Assembly (NCBI GenBank): GCA_020161135.1
Contig: JAIUOB010000004.1
Location: 1 to 64,000, forward strand
Direction: 5' to 3'
Length of the DNA stretch: 64,000 bases
Source of the DNA: Gemmatimonadota bacterium
GTDB taxonomy: Bacteria > Gemmatimonadota > Gemmatimonadetes > Gemmatimonadales > Gemmatimonadaceae
The notes under the pieces were generated by a model. That model ran no database searches. It was not told the origin of the DNA and worked only from the letters and a program-made list of their open reading frames with translations. Both the position numbers and the translations under genes were made by a program. Below, piece by piece: positions 50,964 to 58,638 of the stretch. Numbering within the stretch: position 1 is the stretch's first letter; every line of letters begins with the position of its first letter.

Positions 50964-52976
50964 ATGTGTTTCCGACTTCCCGTTCTCCTTCTGGGCTCAA
51001 TTCTCCCCGCCGCCCTCGCGGCGCAGGGCACACCGCCGGCGCGCCCGCGCCCCGACTCCACCGGCAGCGACAGCGCCCGCGTGCTCACCACGCTGCAGGT
51101 CACCGCCACGGCCGTCGCCACCGACGCCCGCCGCGTGGCCCAGCCCACCGCGCAGCTCGCCGGCGCCGCGCTCCGTCGTGCGCAGGGCGCCTCCCTGGGC
51201 GAAACGCTCGAGCAGTTGCCGGGGGTGCGCTCCCTCTCCATGACCACCGGCATCGGCAAGCCGGTCATTCGCGGCCTCACCAACAATCGCGTCGTCACGC
51301 TGGCCAACGGCCAGCGCACCGAGACGCAGCAGTGGGGGCACGACCATTCCCCCAACGTCGAGAGCGCCGACGCCGAGCGTCTCGAGGTGGTGAAGGGGCC
51401 CGCCAGTGTGCTCTACGGCTCCGACGCGCTGGGCGGCGTGGTGAACGTGGTGCGGCGCGCGCTGCCCCGTGGCGACAACGGCACCGTGCTGCGTGGTCGC
51501 GCGACCATGGCCTACAACTCCGCCAACCTCGCACCGTCCACCACGCTGGTGGGTGAAGGCGCGCGCGGCGCCTTTGCGGCCCGGGTGAACGGTACCCTGC
51601 GGCGCGCCCGCGACCTCCGCACGCCGGGCGGCACGGTGTTCAACACGGGCAACGGGACCGGATTCATCGAAGGCGCGGCCGCCTGGCGCACGACGCCACT
51701 CGATGTCGAGCTCACGGTCAACCGCCGTGACGAGACCATCCGCATCGCCGACGACCCGGTCACCTCGCCGGGGTACGATGGCCGCCAGCGCATTCGCACG
51801 ACGCGCGCGACGCTCGACGGCACGTGGCGCCTGCGCGCTGCCGACGAGGTGCAGGGTGCACGGATCCACGCGCAGTTCGGCGCCGAGGACAATCGCCGCG
51901 CGGAGTACGGCGATGCCGTGACGTCACGCGTCGACCTCGGGCTGCGTTCGCGCACGCTCACCGGCTTCACCAATTGGCACCACGCGCCGTGGCGCGGTCT
52001 CACCGGCGTACTCGGCGTCGCCGCGCAGGAGACGCGCTTCCGCACGTTCGGCGAGGAGACGCTCATTCCCGACAACACGGCGCGAAGCCTCGGCGTGTAC
52101 GCGCTCGAGCAGATGGTGCGCGGTGACTGGTCGCTGTCCGCCGGCCTGCGTCACGACTGGCGCACGCTGACGACGCCGGGGAGCGCGACCATTCAGGTCG
52201 CCCCGACGCGCCTGTCCTTCTCGGCTCTCACCGGCACCGTGGGCGCGGTGTATCGTGCCGAGTCACCCGTGTCCGTGGCGCTCAACGTCGCGCGTGGTTT
52301 CCGCGCGCCCAGCGCCAGCGACCTCTTCGCGAACGGCTTCCACGAAGGGACCCGCGCCTTCGAGATCGGCCAGCGCGACCTCGCGGTGGAGACGAGCCTC
52401 AACACCGACCTCGGACTGCGCCTGCGCACGGCGCGGGCGAGCGGTGAACTCACCGGCTACGTGAATCGCATTCGCGACTACATCTACCTGGCGCCGGTGG
52501 GGGGCGCCGGGCGCGCGCTCGACTCGCTGCAGGTGCGGCAGGGGCACGCGCGACTCGTGGGCGCCGAAGCCGCGCTCACCGTACCGCTCGCGCATGGCCT
52601 GAGTGCGAGCACCGTGGCCGACATCGTGTACGCCACCAGCACAAGCGATGACTCCGCCCTGCCCTTCGTGCCACCCGCGCGCGCGGCGGCCACGCTCCGC
52701 TGGGACGAGCGTGCGCCCGGCCGCTTCGTCGCGCTCAACGGCGAATGGGTGGCGCGTCAGACGCGAGTGTTCCGCCAGGACTTCGCGCCACCCTCGTATG
52801 GCCTGCTGCACGCGAGTGCGGGCCTCAGTCGCCTCACGCCGCGCGGCCTGCTGCACGTGGACGTGAGTGTGCGCAACGTGTTCGATGTGCGCTACCGCGA
52901 TTTCATGAGCCGCTACAAGGAGTTCGCCGACGCGGCGGGACGGCATGTCGTCGTGAAGGTGAGTGTCGACTGGTAG
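50964..52976 (+). CDS. TonB-dependent outer-membrane receptor, probably metal or siderophore related
   Basis: The 670-residue product has a signal peptide (MCFRLPVLLLGSILPAALAA), a plug with LGETLEQLPGVRSLSMTTGI, PVIRGLTNNRVVTLANGQRT and LEVVKGPASVLYGSDALGGV, and a barrel ending with the aromatic VSVDW. It lacks an N-terminal carboxypeptidase-like domain, unlike the receptor at 13885. The plug loop WGHDHSPNVESADAERLEVV is His-containing, like ZnuD-type metal receptors. Control by the DtxR/MntR-like box directly at its promoter suggests iron, manganese or zinc uptake; the ligand is not proven. Confidence 0.85.
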   Translation: MCFRLPVLLLGSILPAALAAQGTPPARPRPDSTGSDSARVLTTLQVTATAVATDARRVAQPTAQLAGAALRRAQGASLGETLEQLPGVRSLSMTTGIGKPVIRGLTNNRVVTLANGQRTETQQWGHDHSPNVESADAERLEVVKGPASVLYGSDALGGVVNVVRRALPRGDNGTVLRGRATMAYNSANLAPSTTLVGEGARGAFAARVNGTLRRARDLRTPGGTVFNTGNGTGFIEGAAAWRTTPLDVELTVNRRDETIRIADDPVTSPGYDGRQRIRTTRATLDGTWRLRAADEVQGARIHAQFGAEDNRRAEYGDAVTSRVDLGLRSRTLTGFTNWHHAPWRGLTGVLGVAAQETRFRTFGEETLIPDNTARSLGVYALEQMVRGDWSLSAGLRHDWRTLTTPGSATIQVAPTRLSFSALTGTVGAVYRAESPVSVALNVARGFRAPSASDLFANGFHEGTRAFEIGQRDLAVETSLNTDLGLRLRTARASGELTGYVNRIRDYIYLAPVGGAGRALDSLQVRQGHARLVGAEAALTVPLAHGLSASTVADIVYATSTSDDSALPFVPPARAAATLRWDERAPGRFVALNGEWVARQTRVFRQDFAPPSYGLLHASAGLSRLTPRGLLHVDVSVRNVFDVRYRDFMSRYKEFADAAGRHVVVKVSVDW

Positions 52977-52982
52977 GGCATA

Positions 52983-53136
52983 CGACGGAAGCTCGACGAC
53001 GGGAGCGAGGGGAGCGGGAGCGGGACCTGCGAGACCACGGGAACCTCGGGAATGACGGCGGCGTGCTTCCCGGCGTACCCGTGGTCTCGTCGTTCGGCTC
53101 CCGTCTTCCTCTGCTCCCGTGGTTCCGCTCCCGTCG
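52983..53136. repeat. Long heptad-phased palindrome between convergent genes
   Basis: Seventy bases on each side (52983-53052 and 53067-53136) pair without any indel around a 14-base centre TGACGGCGGCGTGC. From the centre, unit 3 is identical (AGACCAC), units 1 and 10 differ by one base, and most others by one to three. Unbroken arms inside include GACGACGGGAGCG (52995-53007, complement at 53126-53138) and GAGACCACGGG (53031-53041, complement at 53078-53088). It fills the spacer between the TonB receptor and thioesterase genes. Confidence 0.75.
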
Positions 53137-53151
53137 TCTGCCATCCCATCG

Positions 53152-53568
53152 TCAGCCCTCCCCCACGGGAGCCATATACGCCTCGAACAGTGCCACCATC
53201 TCCGGCGGAATCCGCGTGATCTTCCCCGTCTCGCGGCTGATGAGGGCCCACCAACTCCGTCCACGGGCCAGCACCTGCCCGTCGCTCGTGCGCACGATCT
53301 CGGTGAGTCGCTCGAACTTCCGGGACTCGACCCCGCCGATCCACGTGCGGGCCACGATCGGGTCGCCGATGAGCGCCTCGCGGCGGTAGTCGATCTCGTG
53401 ACGCGTGGCCACCCACCCGTAGGTGGCGCGCATCGCGTCATCGGCACTCGCCTCCCAGTGCGCGAGCGCGACGTCGAAGATCCAGCGCAGGTACACCACG
53501 TTGTTCACGTGGTCGTTGTCGTCGATGTCGTCGGGGCGCACCACGACGGGAATCTGGAACACCTGCAT
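53152..53568 (-). CDS. Hotdog-fold acyl-CoA thioesterase (FadM/YbgC type)
   Basis: The 138-residue protein has the 4-hydroxybenzoyl-CoA thioesterase-like hotdog fold: VVVRPDDIDDNDHVNNVVYL with the Asp-x-x-x-His-x-N motif, RWIFDVALAHWEASADDAMR, and VATRHEIDYRREALIGDPIV to GRSWWALISRETGKITRIPP. It should hydrolyse acyl-CoA; substrate length is unknown. The ATG at 53568 is preferred as it gives the family-length N-terminus; upstream ATGs would overlap the divergent P-loop gene. Confidence 0.87.
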   Translation of the reverse strand: MQVFQIPVVVRPDDIDDNDHVNNVVYLRWIFDVALAHWEASADDAMRATYGWVATRHEIDYRREALIGDPIVARTWIGGVESRKFERLTEIVRTSDGQVLARGRSWWALISRETGKITRIPPEMVALFEAYMAPVGEG

Positions 53569-53620
53569 GGGGAGTGGGCCGGGGGTTGAGGAACGGTGCG
53601 CCGGCAGGGAAGTTAGCGCC

Positions 53621-54526
53621 ATGCGATTCCCCTCGGGACAGGCCCTCCGAGCGCGCCCTGCGCACGCCGTCACCCTCTTCGGCATGTCCGGCGTGGGCAA
53701 GACCTCGCTGGCCGCGCGGCTGCAGCGCGACGACTGGTTCCACTACTCGGTGGACTACCGCATCGGCACGCGCTACATGGACGAGCACATCGTCGACAAC
53801 TTCAAGCGCGAAGCCATGCGCGTGCCGTTCCTGCGACAGTTGCTGCGCTCGGACTCGATCTACATCCGGTCGAACATCACCTTCGACAACCTCAGCCCGC
53901 TCTCCACCTACCTGGGCAAGCCCGGGGATCCGTCGCGCGGCGGCATTCCGTTCGACGAGTACCGTCGGCGCCAGGCGCAGCACCGCGACGCCGAGGTGCG
54001 CGCGCTGCTCGACGTCCCCGAGTTCATCGGCCGCGCGAGCGACATCTACGGCTACGCGCACTTCGTGTGCGACGCCGGCGGCAGCCTCTGCGAAGTGGTC
54101 GACGCGGCCGACCCGCACGACCCGGTGCTCACCTGCCTCGCCCAGCACACGATGCTGGTGTACATCCGCGGCACGGCAGCGCACGCCGAGGAGCTGGTGG
54201 CGCGCTTCAAGCGGCACCCCAAACCCATGTACTACGACCCGGCGCTGCTGCTGCGCCTGTGGGACGGCTACAAGACGGCGCGCGCCATCACCGACGACGA
54301 CACCGTCGACCCCGACGACTTCGCCGTGTGGGGGTTCGAGCAGCTCCTGCACCACCGCATCCCGCTGTATGAGGCCATCGCCGCGCAGCACGGCTACGTG
54401 GTGGAGATGGCCGATGTCGCACACGTGCGCGACGAGCGCGACCTGCTCGATCTCCTCGCGCGCACGGTGGATGCGCAGGGCCCCGCAGGAAGGACGGCTG
54501 ACACCCGCGCCACGGAGCGCGCGTGA
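53621..54526 (+). CDS. P-loop ATPase of unknown function
   Basis: The 301-residue protein has a Walker A motif, VTLFGMSGVGKTSLAARLQR (about residues 16-35), then FHYSVDYRIGTRYMDEHIVD and a family-like core of conserved Tyr/Asp/Arg residues such as YGYAHFVCDAGGSLCEVVDA, with MLVYIRGT as a likely strand next to the nucleotide. It resembles cytidylate/shikimate-kinase-like or ATPase folds of uncharacterised gammaproteobacterial and FCB proteins; I cannot name it. Its stop overlaps the GTG start of the MHS transporter, so the two are coupled. Confidence 0.7.
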   Translation: MRFPSGQALRARPAHAVTLFGMSGVGKTSLAARLQRDDWFHYSVDYRIGTRYMDEHIVDNFKREAMRVPFLRQLLRSDSIYIRSNITFDNLSPLSTYLGKPGDPSRGGIPFDEYRRRQAQHRDAEVRALLDVPEFIGRASDIYGYAHFVCDAGGSLCEVVDAADPHDPVLTCLAQHTMLVYIRGTAAHAEELVARFKRHPKPMYYDPALLLRLWDGYKTARAITDDDTVDPDDFAVWGFEQLLHHRIPLYEAIAAQHGYVVEMADVAHVRDERDLLDLLARTVDAQGPAGRTADTRATERA

Positions 54527-55833
54527 CCGCATCGGCCACGACGCAGCCGGTCACCCGCCCCCGCGCGAGTCGCCTCCGCTCCATCCTCGGCGGCTCCATC
54601 GGCAACCTCGTCGAGTGGTACGACTGGTACGCGTACTCCGCCTTCTCGCTCTACTTCTCCAAGGCGTTCTTCCCGCAGGCAGACCAGACTGTCCAGCTCC
54701 TCAACGCCGCCGCCGTGTTCGCGGTGGGATTCTTCGTGCGCCCGCTGGGCGGCTGGATCATGGGGCGCTACGCCGACAAGGCGGGACGTCGCGCGGCACT
54801 CACGCTCAGTGTGCTGCTCATGTGCGGCGGGTCGCTGCTCATCGCCATCACACCGGGCTACGCCACCATCGGACCGCTCGCGCCGGCCATCCTCGTCCTC
54901 GCGCGCCTCGTGCAGGGGCTCAGCCTGGGCGGCGAGTACGGCGCCTCGGCGACCTACCTGAGCGAGATGGCGGGCCAGAAGCACCGCGGCTTCTGGTCGA
55001 GCTTCCAGTACGTGACGCTCATCGGCGGGCAATTGCTGGCCCTGTCGGTGCTGCTCGTACTGCAACGCACGCTCACCACCGAGGAACTCAACGCGTGGGG
55101 GTGGCGCGTGCCGTTCGTGGTGGGGGCGCTGTGCGCGCTGGTGGCCATCCTGCTGCGACGCTCGATGGAGGAGACGGGCGATTTCCAGCACGAGGTGGCC
55201 GACACGAGCCACGCCAAGACCCGCGCCACCTTGCGGGGCCTCGCGCAGCATCCGCGCGCGGTGGCCACGGTGGTGGGTCTCACGGCCGGCGGCGCGCTCG
55301 CCTTCTACACCTTCACGACCTACGCCCAGAAGTTCCTGGTCAACACCGCCGGCTTCACCGCCAGGCAGGCGACGTTCGTGAATGCGGTGACGCTCACGGT
55401 CTACATGCTGCTGCAGCCGCTCGTCGGCGCGCTCTCCGACCGCATCGGCCGGCGTCCGGTGCTCATGACCTTCGGCCTCGTCGGCGCCATCGGCACGGTG
55501 CCGCTGCTGCGCGCGCTTGGCGGCGCGACGAGCGAGACCGAGGCCATTCTGCTGCTGCTTTGCGCACTCACCGTGTTGAGCGGCTACACCGCCATCAATG
55601 CGGTGGTCAAGGCGGAGCTCTTCCCCACCGGCATCCGCGCGCTCGGCGTCGGCTTCCCGTACGCCATCACCGTGTCCGTCTTCGGCGGCACGGCGGAGTA
55701 TGTGGCCCTGTGGTTCAAGAACGCCGGCCACGAGGAGTGGTTCTACTGGTACGTGAGCGCCTGCATCGCCGCATCGTTCGTCGTGTACGCCACCATGCGC
55801 GAATCGAGCCGCATCGGGCACATGGGGGAATGA
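54523..55833 (+). CDS. MFS metabolite:H+ symporter, MHS family (KgtP-like)
   Basis: The 436-residue protein has 12 predicted helices and the MHS signature NLVEWYDWYAYSAFSLYFSK, then GFFVRPLGGWIMGRYADKAG and RLVQGLSLGGEYGASATYLS. It belongs to the KgtP/ProP/ShiA/CitA group, which imports alpha-ketoglutarate, proline-betaine, shikimate or citrate; the exact substrate is uncertain. The GTG start overlaps the upstream stop (GTGA) with GGAG five bases before it. It is followed by the large heptad palindrome. Confidence 0.88.
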   Translation: MTASATTQPVTRPRASRLRSILGGSIGNLVEWYDWYAYSAFSLYFSKAFFPQADQTVQLLNAAAVFAVGFFVRPLGGWIMGRYADKAGRRAALTLSVLLMCGGSLLIAITPGYATIGPLAPAILVLARLVQGLSLGGEYGASATYLSEMAGQKHRGFWSSFQYVTLIGGQLLALSVLLVLQRTLTTEELNAWGWRVPFVVGALCALVAILLRRSMEETGDFQHEVADTSHAKTRATLRGLAQHPRAVATVVGLTAGGALAFYTFTTYAQKFLVNTAGFTARQATFVNAVTLTVYMLLQPLVGALSDRIGRRPVLMTFGLVGAIGTVPLLRALGGATSETEAILLLLCALTVLSGYTAINAVVKAELFPTGIRALGVGFPYAITVSVFGGTAEYVALWFKNAGHEEWFYWYVSACIAASFVVYATMRESSRIGHMGE

Positions 55834-55837
55834 CGAG

Positions 55838-55968
55838 CACCCACAACCCACAACCCGGCCATTCTACCCAACACCCACTACTCAGCAGCCCGGAACCCCA
55901 AACTGATCAGTTCTGGGTTCCGGGCTGCGGGGTTTCGAGTCGTGAGTGTTCCTGCCGGGTTGTGGGTG
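55838..55968. repeat. Heptad palindrome with perfect core AACTGATCAGTT
   Basis: Nine seven-base units on the left (55838-55900) and eight on the right (55913-55968) flank the perfectly palindromic core AACTGATCAGTT (55901-55912). Unit 2 from the centre is AGCCCGG on both sides and unit 7 AACCCGG on both sides; unit 6 departs from the pattern on both sides. The 44 bases at 55885-55928 alone form a 22-bp cruciform with two mismatches. It lies between the convergent MHS transporter and GH10-like genes. Confidence 0.8.
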
Positions 55969-55982
55969 ACGCGCGGCCGCCG

Positions 55983-57560
55983 CTACCGCCGCCACACCGC
56001 GTTGCCGCTCGCGTTGCTCACCGCATCCACGGCGTTCACCACCACCGCATCCGTGCCCGTGCCGGGCACGGTCGTCGCGCGATTGGCCGACGGCAACGTC
56101 TTGGAGCGCCAGGTGCCGTTGCTGCGCCACCGCACGAACCACCAGCGCACGTCGGTCGCATCGCCGCTGATGGTGACGCTGAGCTGATCGCCGCTCGTGC
56201 TCACCGCGACCGTGGGATCGGCCGGCGGCGTCGCGTCGAGCCACGTCGTGGCGGGCGCGAGCGCGCCCTCGGCGAACAACCCCGCGCCCAGTGAGGCGGC
56301 AAAGCCCCCGCGATTGTCGCGCACACTGCTGCCGTTGTAGAGAATCGTCCCCGTGGCGCCGCCGGCACTGTTGGCCTGCTGCCGCGCAATGCCGATCTGC
56401 GTCGCGATCTCATTCGCGGGAAACGGCGACGACGAGCCGTCGTTGATGCGATAGCTCGCGAGCCCCGGCCACAGGTGCCGCCGCATGGTGTTCTGCTGCC
56501 CCCACCAGGTGATGAGGTTGTTGTAGTTCTGTCCCGTGGAGGTCGTCGCCCAGTAGAGCTGCGGCGCGAGATAGTCCACCCACCCGGCCTGCAGCCAGAG
56601 GCGCGAGTCGGCGTAGATGGCCGTGTAGGCATCGAGTCCGGTGATGCCGGCCGGATTGCCCGGACGCCAGATGCCGAACGGGCTGATGCCCACGCGCGCC
56701 GAGGTCGACACCGCGCGCACCTCCTGGTACAGCCGGCGCACGAAGCGGTTGACGTTGTCGCGGCGCCAGTCAGCGCGCGCGAGCGCGCCCCCGCCCCGCT
56801 GGTAGCGACCGAAGGCCGCCGTGTCCGGGAACTCGAGCGTGCACCCGGTCTCAGGGTACGGGTAGAAGAAGTCGTCGAGATGCACCGCATCGACGTCGTA
56901 GCGCCGCAGCACCTCCGTCACCACGGCGATCGCCTGGTCGTGCACGGCATCTTCACCCGGGTCGAACCAGAGCTGCTGACAGGTGCGCCGCAGCAGGTCG
57001 GGGCGCTTGCGGCCGAAGTGCGTGGTGGCAAGGCGCGCGGTGTCGCTCAGGTTGCCGGCGCGGAACGGATTGAACCAGGCGTGCAGTTCGAGTCCGCGCA
57101 GCTTGGCCGCCTGCACCGCGAAGGCGAGCGGATCGTATCCCGGATCGACGCCCTGCGTGCCGGTGAACGAGCGTGACCACGGCTCGAGATTCGACGGATA
57201 CAGCAGGTCGCCGGCCGCACGCACCTGCAGCACGACCGCGTTGAGCCCCGTCGCAACCGCCGCGTCGAGCAGCGTGTTGAGCTCGGCCTGCTGCTGCGCC
57301 ACCGTGAGGGTGTTGCGCGACGGCCAGTCGATGTTGGCCACGGTCGCGATCCACATGCCGCGGAACTCGCGGTTGATGGGCGGCACGGTGAGGGTCCCGC
57401 TCCCGCCGGTGCCACCCGTGCCACCGGTTCCGCCGGTGCCTCCGGTCCCGCCTGTGCCTCCGGTCGAGCCAGTCGGCGACGTGGGGGAATCGCCGCAGGC
57501 CGCGAGGGCGGCGAGGGCGGCGAGCGCGAGCAGACGGGAGGGGTGCGACCAACGGGCCAA
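55983..57560 (-). CDS. GH10-like (DUF187/YngK-type) lipoprotein hydrolase
   Basis: The 525-residue product has a lipoprotein signal (LALAALAALAAC, Cys 22), then a (Thr-Gly-Gly)n linker, and the family 10-like glycosyl hydrolase domain: INREFRGMWIATVANIDWPS, LNAVVLQVRAAGDLLYPSNL, LRGLELHAWFNPFRAGN, YDVDAVHLDDFFYPYPE (catalytic Asp region) and VDYLAPQLYWATT. The C-terminal 90 residues look like an Ig/fibronectin-type domain. It probably cleaves peptidoglycan-related or storage glycans at the cell surface; substrate unknown. The linker repeat at about 57385-57470 is a triplet-phase minisatellite. Confidence 0.85.
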   Translation of the reverse strand: MARWSHPSRLLALAALAALAACGDSPTSPTGSTGGTGGTGGTGGTGGTGGTGGSGTLTVPPINREFRGMWIATVANIDWPSRNTLTVAQQQAELNTLLDAAVATGLNAVVLQVRAAGDLLYPSNLEPWSRSFTGTQGVDPGYDPLAFAVQAAKLRGLELHAWFNPFRAGNLSDTARLATTHFGRKRPDLLRRTCQQLWFDPGEDAVHDQAIAVVTEVLRRYDVDAVHLDDFFYPYPETGCTLEFPDTAAFGRYQRGGGALARADWRRDNVNRFVRRLYQEVRAVSTSARVGISPFGIWRPGNPAGITGLDAYTAIYADSRLWLQAGWVDYLAPQLYWATTSTGQNYNNLITWWGQQNTMRRHLWPGLASYRINDGSSSPFPANEIATQIGIARQQANSAGGATGTILYNGSSVRDNRGGFAASLGAGLFAEGALAPATTWLDATPPADPTVAVSTSGDQLSVTISGDATDVRWWFVRWRSNGTWRSKTLPSANRATTVPGTGTDAVVVNAVDAVSNASGNAVWRR

Positions 57561-57699
57561 GGCGGGATCCTCGAAGCGGCGGGAGGGAGCAACGTCTCGC
57601 GCAACTTGAGCGGCGCGTCGCGCGGCGGCAATTGTCGGTGGGGTGTACGCGGCTCACGCGGCCCTTGCCGCCCGCGCCGCTCGCCGGCATGATCGCCCG

Positions 57700-58638
57700 A
57701 TGTCCGTGTTCCCATCCCTGCCTTCCGCCTCCACCGTCCGCATCGGCATCGACCTTGGGGGCACCAAGATCGAGGGCGTCGCGCTGTCGCTCGATGGGAC
57801 GGTACGCGCCCGGGAGCGCGTCGCCACGCCGCGCGCCTACCAGCCCACGGTGGATGCACTCGTCGCACTCGTGGGCTCGCTGGAGCGTGCCACCGAAGGG
57901 CCGGAGTGCGCGACCGTGGGCATCGGTATCCCCGGCGTGGTGGTGCCGGAGACCGGGCGGGTGAAGAACGCCAACTCCACCTGGCTCAATGGGCAGCCGC
58001 TGCACGCCGACCTCGAGCGTGAGCTCGAGCGCCCGGTGCGCCTCCAGAACGACGCCAACTGCTTCGCACTCTCCGAGGCCGTCGACGGCGCGGCCGCCGG
58101 TGCGTCCGTCGTGTTCGGCGTCATCATGGGCACCGGCGTGGGCGGCGGCATTGTCGTGAACGGTCACTGTCACACGGGACGCAACCTCATCGGTGGTGAA
58201 TGGGGGCACAATCCGCTCCCGTGGCCCACCGACGAGGAGCACGCGCTCGCACCGGCCTGTTACTGTGGCCGGCGTGGCTGCATCGAGACGTGGATCTCCG
58301 GCCCGGGCGTCGCCGCCGACCACGCCCGGCGACACGGCGGCACGCTGGTGCTTCCCGAGATCGTCACGCATGCGGCCGCAGGCGACGCGCACGCGCGCGA
58401 GACGCTCGAACGCCTCGTGCAGCGCACCGGGCGCGCGCTGGCCACCATCGTCAACGTGCTCGACCCGGATGTCATCGTGCTGGGCGGCGGCGTCTCCAAC
58501 CTGCCCGGCTTCGCCGAGTCGGTGTCGCAGGCGCTGCCGCCGTGGGTGTTCTCCGACACCGTCACCACGCCCGTCGTGCGCAACCGGCACGGTGACAGCA
58601 GCGGCGTGCGCGGTGCCGCGTGGCTGTGGACGCCCTGA
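57700..58638 (+). CDS. ROK-family sugar kinase
   Basis: The 312-residue protein has the ROK ATPase fold: VRIGIDLGGTKIEGVALSLD, GIGIPGVVVPETGRVKNANS, the substrate Asp in LQNDANCFALSEAVDGAAAG, MGTGVGGGIVVNG, and the zinc site of ROK kinases GEWGHNPLPW to ACYCGRRGCIETWISGPGVA. It phosphorylates fructose, glucose, mannose or N-acetyl sugars (Mak/NagK-like). The ATG at 57700 starts two residues before the conserved start. It overlaps the acyltransferase gene by 19 bases. Confidence 0.9.
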   Translation: MSVFPSLPSASTVRIGIDLGGTKIEGVALSLDGTVRARERVATPRAYQPTVDALVALVGSLERATEGPECATVGIGIPGVVVPETGRVKNANSTWLNGQPLHADLERELERPVRLQNDANCFALSEAVDGAAAGASVVFGVIMGTGVGGGIVVNGHCHTGRNLIGGEWGHNPLPWPTDEEHALAPACYCGRRGCIETWISGPGVAADHARRHGGTLVLPEIVTHAAAGDAHARETLERLVQRTGRALATIVNVLDPDVIVLGGGVSNLPGFAESVSQALPPWVFSDTVTTPVVRNRHGDSSGVRGAAWLWTP

